Shown here piece by piece: positions 23,301-36,816 of a DNA stretch of 64,000 nt. Location: positions 24,278,363-24,342,362 of the forward strand of contig OX243822.1 in NCBI GenBank assembly GCA_945859605.1. Direction: 5' to 3'. Each line of letters starts with the position of its first letter. Within the stretch, counting starts at the first letter, position 1. A model generated the notes under the pieces. The model saw only the letters and a program-made list of their open reading frames with translations, was not told the DNA's origin and ran no database searches. Origin of the DNA: Lumbricus rubellus. Taxonomy: Eukaryota > Annelida > Clitellata > Crassiclitellata > Lumbricidae. Both the position numbers and the translations under genes were made by a program.

Positions 23301-26300
23301 TCACCAACGAAACTCCCACCACCTCCAACCCTTCCCAAGCAGATGAAGAAGACCACTGCTCCTCCTCCACTCTCAGATCCTCCTGAGCCATCGTCGTCAT
23401 CTTCAAGCACTCTTCCCTTCAAGGTCAATCTTAGACCGGTCGATTTGTCAAAGATCAATGCAAAGCCTGCTTCTGAAACGGATGGTGCTGTCCCAATCTA
23501 CGCAGTTTCATCTCGTTCCGATTCCAAGCGTTCGTCACCTTCTGCCTCCGGACCATTCAACGGCGATGCCTTCCGTGATCAAGTTCTTTGCCCACCCACT
23601 CTAGACTCCATTGTCTCCTCTGTTCCACCTCCAAATACCCCTTTTCCACCTCCACTTCCAAAACCACCCCCTCCTCTTCCATCCTGTGTGAAATCTGAAC
23701 CTGCTCTTCCTCCTCCTCCACCACCTCCACCACTTGCTGCTCTTCCATCTCTTGGCTCTTCCAGCTCATTGTCTGCCCAATCATTGTCCAATCTGCGTCC
23801 GGCACCAGTGGTACCTGTAAAGTCTTGGAGTCCAATACCACCTCCGCCACCACCTGTTTTTCCAGACTCTCAGACCAACAATGTCAGTAGGTTTCCGGAT
23901 GAATTGAAGGGAATTCCCGCTGTCTGTTCGTCCGCTGGTGGTCTTGCGTCTGCTCTGCGTTCTGTTGAACTTCGCTCAACCAACAATAGCGGTGAGTTAA
24001 TAGCAGTTGTTTTTGGGTCCTGAAGGGCTTCTGATTAGTTAGAACAGTGCTGCCAGAGAGGTCAATTTAAGTGGCCCGCCTGAAGCTCCCTGAATTTTTG
24101 CACTATGTGCAAAATGAAGTAAAGGACAGAGTCACTCGTCTGGTTTACTTGAACATTTACTTTTATTTATGATGTAATGGTTGCCGGGGTTTAGACTGCT
24201 ACCAGAAAGGCCAATCCGACAACAAATTTATTTCTGTCCCAGGAGTTAGGTTTTCATTGTCGATCAGGCGATTGGCACATGGCAACGTTTATTTTTTTAC
24301 TCAAATAACTGACCTTGCAAACCGTCCCAAACCATCAGTTAACCCTTTACCCATTTGCCCCGAGAATATCCGCTGAAAACATGGGCTTAACGGGAAAAAT
24401 GAACAGGTAAAGGGTTAATAAGTTGTTTAGTCCTACTGAATTTCAGCATGTCTGTAAGTGGTTGCGACAGTTCCTTTTGAGAGATAGTCGTCCAGTTCTA
24501 GTCCTGAGAGTTGGAAGGAAACAATCGATAGGACTTCCAACGTGTATGTCTTGGTTTCTATCTCGACTGATGACGATGTCTGCTCTTGAGACCAAATACT
24601 GGCTTCAATGACTAGCCAGGGCCGTAGGATGCAGATCTATCGCCACCATAAGTGGAGCTGAGTCAACAAAACTGACTGGGCGTCGAAATTATAAACGAAC
24701 TGAAGACAAGGCATGGATAAGCACTACGGTCCTCAAATATCTGAACTATTATAAAGTAGGCTAAACATGGCAGTAACTGATGTTTACCAAAGTTTGCTGG
24801 ATGTCAATGGGACAGTTTTTAACAGACTCTTTGCATTGCGCGATGCTTTGAAGGAGTTTCTTTGAGAAGAAGTTCACAGCTTGCAGCTGATTTGAATGAA
24901 ACTCTTATATAATTTATAGGTTTTAACTCTGGCTAACTTGGCTGAAATTTTTGAACAACTAAATAAACTTAATTCATCTATGCAAGGGAAGCAGACATAT
25001 CTAATCATGATCAGTGACAAAGTGACAAAACACTTGATCTTTGGAGAAAAAGTATGGTGGAAGGCCACTTTGAAATGTTTGATGAATTGCACGACTTCAC
25101 TGCGAAACAATTAACTGCTCAGATCGATAAGCCAGAAATTTGCAAATTTTATTTCTGAATCATTGTTGGATTAGTTTAACTCAGTGGTTCTTAACCGGTG
25201 TTCGACCGAGCCCCTGGGGTTCGATGAGGCAGTGCCAGGGGTTCGGCAGAGGTCCTCTAAAATATACACATATTCAGTGGAAAATCATCTGCTATTTTTT
25301 CAACTTTTATTTAATAAAAATTTTTGAAACCTTATTAAATGTTAACTGTTCATCCTGTTAATCTTAGTTTTGTCTTACTGCATCAGTGCACCTCCCGATA
25401 ATTAACACCAGCAGGCATCTTTCTGTGAAGTAATATAAGGTATTACCGATAAGATATGTAATTTTTCGTTGTTTTTCTGCAGAAATAGCATCGTATGACA
25501 TACGCTAAAAGCAACTATTACCATTTTCTTATATACTTGTACCACAGAGTATGTCGAGCAAAAAAGAAAAATTATTGTTCAAATTTGAGGGGTTCGGTGA
25601 ATGGTCATGGACTTCTCTTGGGGTTCGGCTCCCTTGAAAAGGTTAAGAACCACTGGTTTAACTTCTACTTTGGTGAATTGAACGTTGACAGTTTTTCGTG
25701 GCTTTCCTGTCCGTTTCTTGCAAACTGGGTGATGATTAACTGGCTTACACACACTAGATGGTGGACTGATTATCAGGCTGATTAAATGGCTGACTGACCG
25801 GAATGAATAAAATGGCTGGGGATTGAATGGGTTGATGAAAGATGAAATGAGAAATTGTTAGCTTTGTTATCAGCTGTGTTATCCTTATATTGACCAATCA
25901 TTTTATTGACCAATAGAGGAATTAGTTGGATTGTTTGTTGACCTATTTTAGATCCTCATCTAATTAGATCCTGTTGACTTGAGTTGCTTTCCAAGCAGCC
26001 TTAATAATTCACCAATGTTCGCTGGGTGGCGAAGCGTGACGATGTAATTATAGCGTGCACCTGGTCGGTCACGGTCTGTTGAGTCAGCTGGTCTGTTGCT
26101 GGACCAGATGAGGGGGGGGCTGGCTGATTAGGTGGCTGGCTCATTACCGCTGCTACTCGGCTCGGATGGTCAGTGCACAGTGCTCACTGTCAGAAATATT
26201 AGTTGATGCCAAGGCAGTTGGCCAGAGGGACGGAATATTAGCAGCATTACCTGTAGTGCTGCTTACCTGTTTGTATTTACATGTAAGTATGCTTAACTTG

Positions 26301-29169
26301 TACTGTTTGCTTTTCCTGAACATCTAATATTATTAACTGCTAATTCATTACATTTATATAGTGCCTGTATGACAGTGTGTGTAATGTAAAAGTCTGTAAT
26401 GGCAATTTCTTAGCAACCGTTGGTAAGAGATCTGGCAAGGTTCTGGTGAGGTGATCAACAGGAGAAAGACTTGAACCTCCTGCACATCGTTTCACAGGAC
26501 AAGAATTATAATATAATTAGGACAGGCAGGAAGGATAACAACTCTGGACTTACAGTTCTAAGTATTACTGGTTTTGCAGGCTGTAGTAGCTGGATGTTGT
26601 AATTGCAGTTTTGTAAATATTGTATTTCAACACGTATAAAGCACCTCGAGTAGGGTGAACTGTTCAGAGGGGCTACCAGTGCACAAGGTCTTGCAAGAAG
26701 AAGCAGGTTTTGAGAAGAGACTGTCAGACAAAAGTGCAGTGCGAACAGAAGGCGAAAGGGCATTCCAAAGAGAGATGTTGAAGTGTTGCTAGATACCAGA
26801 AAGTGTGTGTGTGTGTGTGTTTCTTTGTTCAAGTACATGTAGCTGTGCATAATTGTGTGCGTATGTGTGTTGCAGTCGCATAAACTTTGTTTTACAGTGG
26901 ATGTGTTGCGTACATTGAGCGTGCAGCAGATGTACCTGATGAACTAGAAATATTATGCTCATTGAGAAAAGCTGTGTGTGTGTGTGTGTGTTTGGTGTGT
27001 GTGTGTGTGTGCGTGTGTGTGCGTGTATGTCAGTCTATATTAGGGCATAGCCGGGTGCCGTTTTTCAACCGGGTACCGGGTCCGGGTAGTTTGAATAAAA
27101 TCTGCCGGGTCCGGGTACCGGGTCGGGTATTAAAAGTAATCGTTAATCTCTAAACTGAGTAGTATGTTTCCACTTTGAATGCTGTCAAACGAACACCACT
27201 CAGTTTGTTAGCTACCTTTGGTGAAATTGAGTAAAACTCTACCCTGTCAGAGTTTTACTACAGTTGAGTTCTGCCAGGGGTTATTGATTGAGAGGTGCCA
27301 GTAATATGAGGTGCCAGTAATATCTGTTCATGAGCTCTGTGGATAGAATCATTCTATAGTAAAGACATGCTGATCTGTCCAGTCAGGCAAGAGGAGGTCA
27401 GAGGTCAGCAGCCCTGATAAACAGTCCTGTTTCTGTGGTGTATGCAGTCCAACTACATGTAGATACATTTCAAAGTGCACCATCCCTTAATCTGTGAGAT
27501 GTATACTTGGTTATATTAGGGAAGGGGCCGTTAAGCTTGGCTGCAGAATCATATCAACAGGTGGAAGGTATCCCTTCTGACAAGTCCTATTAGTCTCTCT
27601 GACTTGAATGAGGGTGTGACAGACCAAACAGACTTTACAGATAAGGGATTAACAGATGACCACTAGCCAACCTATATCCTGGGGTAGCTATGGTCAGTGA
27701 GCAGCACCTGTATGTATAACATTGTGTGTATATATATATATACATGAATATAATATAATATGTACATACATATATACACTCTTCCCCTTCCTATACTTCT
27801 TCACCTTCTACCACAGTTCCTCCCCTCCCCCTTCATCATCTCCTGTCTCTCTCTGTTAGATATTTCAAACAGCCAAGCAGCAGGAGGAAAAGGTAATAGA
27901 CAAAAAAGAGGGAGAAGGAAGAAGGGGAGGGGAGAAAGCATGAAAGAGGGTGCCACTCTTCTATTTGAATGTATATATTATTCCTATTCTTCCTCACAGT
28001 CTACCACTGTTCCGCTCAGGAAGGGGTAGTAGAAGAAAAAGAGGAGGAGGAGGAGGAGAGACAGCATGGAAGAGGGTGATACAAACTCTCCCCTCCTCCT
28101 CTTTCCTCATCCTCTTGCTGGTCCCCTGTTTGAAATAGGATAGTCTAATATAAAGCAACCATCAGCAGGCTGTCTGTTCTGTGATTGTCTGTTCATTGTA
28201 CTGGAATGCCCAGTTGAGAGATCTTGCAGGTTAACTGTTAAGTCCTTTGATGTGTGGTATCCTAAATTCATAATTACCCACCCGGCCCGGAAGAACTTTC
28301 ATCACCGGTTCCGGTTATCTGCCGGTGTCAAATACCCGGCATTACCGGTTATCCGGGTCAGCCCTCCGGCTATGCCCTAGTGACGTGTTTTTGTGTTCGA
28401 ATGTGTTTCTGCATTGTTCAGGCAAGTGCACATGTGTGTGTATAGTTGTCCCCAATGTCCCCTAATGTATGATTAATTCCTCAAGTGCAATTAACTGTTT
28501 TATTTCATGAAAGCACAGAATTCATTCATTACTATGTAAATTATACCTATTTGTCTGTCCTTCTATTCGTGTATCTGGTACTGTTTGTCCTTCTATTCAT
28601 GTATCTGTCTGTTTGTCCTTCTATTCATAATTTCATATCCATATCACCATGTCGTGTTAATCGGAATGACAGTAGTGACGTGTCTCCAGTTAGATGGAAC
28701 TGGATTGTATTATATGTTTCTCATTCTTTGGTTGGACCACTGTTTCCGTATTCACGTTGAATGAAGTGAATGGATATTTGTTGCATAATTATGTTTCTGG
28801 TGCTAGCTTGTTATTGCTTCTGAGGTGAGTAGATTATTCTATTAAGTGGTACTCCTGTCCTTTTGGTTTCACCTTTTCTTACAAGGAAACTCTACCATTT
28901 TCTTTGTACATGCAATTCAATGCCTCTGGATCAATAGGTTTTTTGAATGATAAAATTTAAATGAATTCACATTATTGTTGTGGAGCTTATGTGGTGTATT
29001 TTGAGACCTTGCTGTCAGAGTGTCTGATTATTTTGACCACATTAGTGTCTGGCATTATCAGTCATTAGTTTAAAGATGTGGCATCAATCACATGTGTGTC
29101 GTGGAAGGTCTAGAAGCGAAACACATGTTACACTATAGTGACTTTGCTAGATGCCTTGGAATAAGTGTT

Positions 29170-29220
<51 letters not shown>

Positions 29221-32200
29221 ATATTTGTGTACACGTGTGTTGACTGCAATACTAAATGAAGCAAGTCAGCGATTTGGATGTTGCTTGCGTTGCTCTAAGT
29301 TGCAACGTGTGTAGTCCTCACGTTGTTGGAGTTACACACATTGTCCTTCCAAGGCATAATATCTCAGTTACTGTGCAAATGAAAGTCAATGTCTTCCTTG
29401 GCTGTTTTAACCCTCTTACCCCGTATGGGCGCTATAGCGGCTTGGTGGTCTTTGACAAATACCCGTGAAGCCGCTATAGAGGCTTCAACATATAAACCGT
29501 ATCCCCCTAATGCTATTATATTGGCTTTTGTTTTACTATATATATATAATATATATAATAATTATTATATATATATGTATAATATATATATATAATATAT
29601 ATAGTATCTAATATATATATATAATATATATATATACATAATATATATAAAATATATAATATATATAGTATATAATATATAATAATATAATATAAATATA
29701 TAAATATATAATATATATATATAGTATTTATATATATAATATATATAATATATATATAATATATATATATAATATATATATATAACATATATATATATAT
29801 ATATAATAAGCCATAGTAATAATATATATATTATATGTATATTATTACTATGGCTTATTATATTATATATATATATATATATATATTTATATGTATATGT
29901 GTATATATATATATAATATTACATATTATATATATATATATCTATAATATATATATATATATTATATATATTATAATATATATATATTATAATATATATT
30001 ATAATATATATAATATAATGTATAATATATATGCTCAGGGCCGTCGGGTGGGCGTTCCGCTTGCTGTAGGGCTATCGGGGCGAGAGGGTTAAGATATGCT
30101 ACGTAGACTGACAATCCGTGAGTACAATCAAAAATAAGAATTTGAAGAATTGAACAGAGTTAAATCAACATTGTCAGCTGTTTAAGGTTCTAAATTGCTG
30201 TGTCATGGTGTTTATGATATCTACGTTAAGTTTATTTGATTAAATGTTCTATTTTGAGTATGAGGTAACTGTTGTGTTTGCGTGTGAAAGTTGCAGTTAC
30301 AGAAATCAGATTAGATTAAATTAAAAGTAATTAATGTGTAGTTCTGTAATGGACACACACACGCACATAAATGTCGACACACACGCATGCACACACACAC
30401 ACATTTGCATGGACAGTTGTATACACACACAGTCTCCCATTGCATTTGCTCACTGTTGCCTTTGACTTTGTGCAGCATTCTTTTGAAAACTGTCTGGAAA
30501 AAATTGTTTAGACAAGTTAGACAGTTGTAGGGTGCAGCGCCTTTGTTGTGGACTTGCACTGCGATTATATTAATTGTCTTCATGCATGTACATAAGTACC
30601 ACCACCGCTATATATGCGCACTTGCATACACTCTTACATGCATGCAAGATGTTTGGCACCAAAATTTACGCATATCCATGTATTCTGGTGCATTTCACAG
30701 AACTAGCTGTGCTCAGGTGCTCCCAGCCTGATGAGCTCTGAAAAAAAGAAAAGTATAAATGTATGTGTGCAATTTAAGTGCAGTTGTACTTGTCTGTATA
30801 TAACGTATGCAACTATGCATGTAACGTATGCATGTAACGTATGAATGTATGTAAGCATGTATCTGGCTTTAAACAGCACCTTTCAGCAACTGGTCAAAAT
30901 GATTACGATAATCAAGCTGTACGCTTATCTGAATTTGATTAGATTATGGACGTTGCATTTTGTTTTTGCAGAGAAGTCGAATCCTAATCCTCCTTCGAGT
31001 CCTGTTGGAAGTCGTGCGGCACTCATCAATCAGATTCAGACGGGCATTCAGCTGCGGAAGAGTTCCAACGGCGCCAAGATTCGCCTGACATCGTCGTCAC
31101 ACCCTGGTGAACATTCACTCAACTGTGAAATTCAAGTCCCAGATATCGTCGTCACAACCATTATATTTAATAATCATAATAATTAATATTTAGCTTCATC
31201 TTTACCTTTCTCATTTGTCTTTTGTTTAGTGGTTGCTACCATGAGACAGACTTCATATTGATTATGTCTTCTCAAATGCTGCTTCAAATGCCAAATGCCG
31301 TTATCATTTTCTTTCTACTTCTTTCTGTTCTCTGCCCTTAGGCTTTTCCTTTATCTGATTGTTACCTTGACGTCTCTTCTTATCTTTAATTTACCGTAAT
31401 CATTAAATTTTATCTTTGTCGTGTTACTGATGGAGACCTGTTGTTGCTGTAAAGTTTCACATGTCCTTCTCGTAGGTGGTGCTACCAGCTCAGCAGACGT
31501 CGTTGACACAAATCGACGACCTGCTGACGACGTCTTAGGGTTCGGTGGTGCTGGCGGCAGCGGTGGTAGTGGTGGTAGTGCTTGTGGTGGCGGTGGTGGT
31601 GACGAATTCTCAGACAGTGGTAGTCTGCAATCAACAAGGAACTCAGGCAACTCTTCTCCGCCTTTTTCATCGGGTACATATTTTAAAGCTCTTGAAATTT
31701 GGCTATGGAGAAAGATGGAGAAAATTAGTTGGACAAAGCACCTTACAAACGAAGAAGTACTAAAGATGGTAGAAGAGAAAAGATCTCTGCTGGACACAGT
31801 AAAGATGAGACAAAATAATTGGGTGGGACATTTGCTAAGAGGTGACTCACTGCAGAAATAAATTATTGAAGGAAGATTGGAGGGATAGAGGTGCAGAGGA
31901 AGACCTAGACATATTTCACATAGTAATATATAATTACTGTGTGAAATGCCTATTTCTGTTAATTTAAGCGATTTTCTTTGCAATCTGTTCTAGATTCGTT
32001 GCTGACTAGAGACATGTTTCAGCAGGGCTCGAGTGACGTGCCGATTGGTAAGGCTTCCTCAGAATCACCATCATCATGATCCTCATCATTCTCATAATCC
32101 TCATCACCCTTCATCATGATCCTCATCATTCTCATAATCCTCTTCATCATCATGATCCTCATCATTCTCATAATCCTCTTCATCATCATGATCCTCATCA

Positions 32201-35200
32201 TTCTCATAATCCTCTTCATCATCATGATCCTCATCATTCTCATAATCCTCTTCATCATCATGATCCTCATCATTCTCATAATCCTCATTGCCCTTCATCT
32301 CATAATCCTTCTCATCTTCCTAATCCTCCATAGCACCTTTCTACTCCTCATAAACCTCATCTTAATCTAGCTCCTATTCCTCCAGAGTCTCACAGTCCTC
32401 CTCCTAATCCTTTTCTTATTCCTTGAAATTCTTATAATCTCCTTAACATTCTCATAAGGGGTCGAGGGAGGTTAGGTGGTTGTATGGAAGCACGCAGGCA
32501 TGCAGCTTCGAAACCTACTAGCCTCTTTAGCTAAACTCAGTCTTCCATTCCCTTAATTAGCAACTGAACAGATGGCTACATTGCTGGCTAATGGCTATCA
32601 TACAGTTACATTCGGCTCTTGCTAAACTTGTTATCCTTGATGTCTCATGGTATACACGGTATATATAATCGTGCTTGCTTGCCAGTTTGAAATAACGGCA
32701 ACTTCAAAAGGTTCTTTCTGAGTTGGGAGCACATGCTAAATAAATTCTCAAATGAATTAATAATGAATGAAAAAACAAATATTTTTAGTGTTGTTGTTAT
32801 CATTAATATTCTTCATACCTGAATAAAATAAGATGATAATGAAGACTATGAGGATTATGTGGAAGATTACATGGAGTTGAGACTCCATATAATCTTCCAC
32901 ATAGTCTTCATCCTCATCTTTTTTTATTCCTAAAGATGTCCATTATTTGTACTTTATTATTACATTAACTCCGTATTGTGCTCGTGCTTTTACTCCTTTC
33001 TCATGCCATTTTATGTATTACTATTGCCATTTTATGCATTGATTTTGTTATTTGTATGTTGAATTTTGTCATTCTGTATGCTGGCATAGCCATTTTATAC
33101 TTAAGGTATTGTTGATGTTGTCTTTCATACATTAAAATATTGCCAATTTATGTTTTTATATTACCATTTTATGTTGGTATGGCCATTTTGTGTTGATATT
33201 GCCATATTTTGTGTATTGAACTGTTGCCATTTGATATTTCCATGCATTTATTTTAAGACTTCATTGGTTTGTTGATATTAAAGCTACCATTACGTATTCG
33301 AATATCTGTGGCATTTTGCTAATATTTCATTCCATGTTATTGTCGATGTTGATTATAAATTCATTTTCCTATATTCTTGTTAGATTCCCATTTAACATTG
33401 ATTGATATTGATGCATGTCATGTCATACTGCTAAATATTCATATAAACATTACATATTCATGTTCACACGGTATATAAACAATTAATGATATGAACATGA
33501 TGGTTCCCAGCCTCTCACGCATCTTGTGAATTGCGCCAAAGAAATCACTGTCTACACAAAGAATGCAATGGCATCTGACAGGTGTGTGTGCAATTTCGTC
33601 CGGCTGCGGCATCTGGACAGTGGTCATTGGTCAGTGTTTGAAGGATGCAGTCTGTCTTGTTTCAGTGGTCAAACTGAGCATCAGTCAAGTCAGTTGAATT
33701 TTAACGCAGGATGCCAAGATGTTGGCAACTCTTACGATGCATGTGTTCACAGTTGATAACATCTGCCAGAGCCTTGCAGTTCTAGGCCACACACCCACCG
33801 AGACCCGCCATCCGAGACCCACCCACCAAGACCCACCCACCGATACCCACCATCCGTTGGCAGTCGTAGGTATGCGAGCGTGTTCAAGATGTGTTTGACG
33901 ATTTCTTCTTATTGCACAGTTGATCGGTTGACAACATAGTGACACGTAGCGATACAACGCGGATAATATTGTACAGTTGTTATTGTTGTCTGTTGCTTTG
34001 TTGCACTATACGCTTTTCGAGTCGAGATTTAGCCCCAATTGGTGGTCCCGCACATTTTGGATATTAAAAACCAACTACGGTTTTTGATTTGGGTTTAGCT
34101 TGGTTTTGCAGTTTCCGAAACTCTGCCTATATTGGGCTTTTTGGTAATCCAACGTGTTTTTGGGGTGTTCTTGATAGTCATAGCGAATCTTTGTTCCTAG
34201 ATCTTGGTCAGATTTTGCTAATCCCGGTTGAACTATTACGTGTGTGTTTATCGAGAGAAATTTTGTTTTTGGTTTCTGGTAATCCTCGTCCAGTCCAGTT
34301 GACTCTCTTTGTTTTTTTAATCCAATTCCAAAGCGTTTTCTGATTTTTCGTAGTCGTCTCCAACACTTTTCGGTTTTGTTGAACACTCGGTGTACACTCG
34401 GTGTTGAACATTCGGTGTTGTCATGAGTGGCACTAAGTTGGAGACATCGTCGACGACTCGAGAGACGACGACGATGACGATGGATAGCACAAGTGTGAGC
34501 GAGTGCGATGATCGAGATAGTGCGATCGAGACGGAAAGCAACTGCTCGATCGAAGAAACTGCGGCTAAGATTGAAGTCGTTCTGCGTAGAAATCTTAAGC
34601 TTGATTTTGCTGATGTGGCAAGAATTGAAAAGGCAACTGTATTTGGTGAGTTAAATGGGTTGCCTTTTGGGACTACTGTGGAGTTGGTAGGACAGCAGAA
34701 TAGTCGTTAGCATGTCAACCAATAAGGCGGCAAGGGCAGATTATTTGAGATTTTTTCAGTTGTGCTGGTAGTGAAGTCTGCATTGAAAGTGCTACACTAA
34801 CCAACCATACGCTGTTGTTTTAAGATCAAGTTCGAGGAAGGGGACTGACCCAGGTATACGTTGTTTAATTAAGACTTTGTACCTGTCAGGCCAATTTAAG
34901 GGACAGCATGGTCTTCTTCTTCAATGTCGGAGACATGTTGTCATTTTGACTTGTATTCACTTCATTGGATGGATGTTGCCTTGTATATATATGGCATCCA
35001 ACAGATGTGGGTCTGAGCATGCTGAGCAGACTTCAAGTAATGACCCTTTGTAACTTTGTATACTCATCTCTTCCATTTTCTACCTTACTTACTTAAGTTC
35101 ATTTCTGTTCACATGGAATGATGATTCTACATCTGAGTTCTATACCTCACCCTGCGTACCATATCTTGTCATTTCTTATACATGTACAACATCACTTTAC

Positions 35201-36762
35201 ATACTTGCTGTACAGCTTACTTGTGTATGTTGTATCTATGTGTATATGCATGCATGTGTGTATACATGTGTTTGTTAGATATCACCAAATTGCCTGGCTA
35301 CCAAGAAATCCCTCCAAACTGTCCAACTTGGAAGCGAGCGCTCATCGAAAAGAAGAACAAGCAACTGGAAGAAGATGTAGTGGTTAGAACTTTGCTAGAC
35401 GTCATCCTCATCATTCTCATCCTCCTCCTCTGTACCCATATCAAATCTATATTAGGCACTATAGTCATCAACCATTGTGCATGTGGAATAACGGCTTCAT
35501 CATTGCTATAGCCAGATTGTTATTCTTATTTATATTTTGCTGTTGTTTATCATCATCATAATCACCATCATCATTTTTTATCATAATAATTGCATTATTA
35601 TAGTGAAACATCCTTGTCTAGTAGCTTAAACATGTACAGTTGGTAATGCTGTTTACATATTTAATAGTTTTTAGCTGAGTATCTGTACTAAGAATAAGTG
35701 TTCCCAGACTTTTTGTCTTTTGTTCTACCATTAAATGGATGATTTCATCCTTGTATTTATTCTTGGCATAGGCCTTTTCCCCCTTGGTCGGTTTCCTAGT
35801 TAAGCAAAGTTTCTTTGCTCCGCCATGTGTTCTCTGATAGTGCACTGGATGAAATCCAAAAATTGCAAGTCCTCATCTGCTCTTAGGACTTCGTGATATA
35901 ACCTTGAGAAGAACTTGTCACACACACACACACACACTGGTTGTAAACCTTGCTTGTTGGATAATAAGTGCCGTTGATGGTTAAGATAGAAATTCTGTTC
36001 TCCTCTGTCGACCTCCTTGGAATATACTGACCATGCTTACAATTGTATTAAGTGCAGTTGATGGATAGATTATAATTCTTTCTGCTCTGTCGACCTCCTT
36101 TTGGGAAGATCGTCTTTTTTGCAAGGTTGGGTCTGCTTTGCAGCGCGAGATGCTGACGAAGAAGCAGGAAGAAGAACGATGGAGGGACATTCCGGAGTGG
36201 AAGAGGAGCCTTATCATCGAAAAGGAGAAGAAAAAAGTGGAGGAGCTTGTATGCAGCTTACCGGTAGTCTTAGAACAGGAGAATGATGATGATGATGACG
36301 ATGATGACGACGACGACGACGATGTTTATGGAAATGATGATGATGATGATGACACCGACGATGAAACTTGCAAGGTTCCATGACTTATTGTCATGCGAAA
36401 AAATGTCATAATGACAAAGTGTCATAAATATAAAAGAGTAAATTAGTGTTTATTTTAATTGATGATCTTAAAATCAAAATTCTGGTTTTTGCCATCGAGA
36501 AATGGACACTGCAAGAGTTCTTAGCATCAATTTTGTATGTTGTTTCGTTAATGTACAAACACTATAAACTCTTGAAACCAGCTTTATTCAGCATTGTAGT
36601 AGTGCTAAGTGGTCAGATTTTAACTTCTTTTTTACCATCGGAAATGTTTTGTTGCAATCTCTTTTCGATTTTTTAATTATCAATTATTAAAATAAACACT
36701 TATTTACTGTTTTATATTTACGACCTTTTGTCATTATGACATTTTGTCAGGCCACCAATTGC

Positions 36763-36816
<54 letters not shown>

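Noticed and set aside
22831..23853. Minus-strand ORFs opposite the proline-rich exon
   Set aside because: They are shadows of the GC-biased proline codons; no splice sites or domains support them.
33513..33593. Candidate exon after ttcccag at 33510
   Set aside because: The phase-compatible frame hits TGA just before the potential donor.
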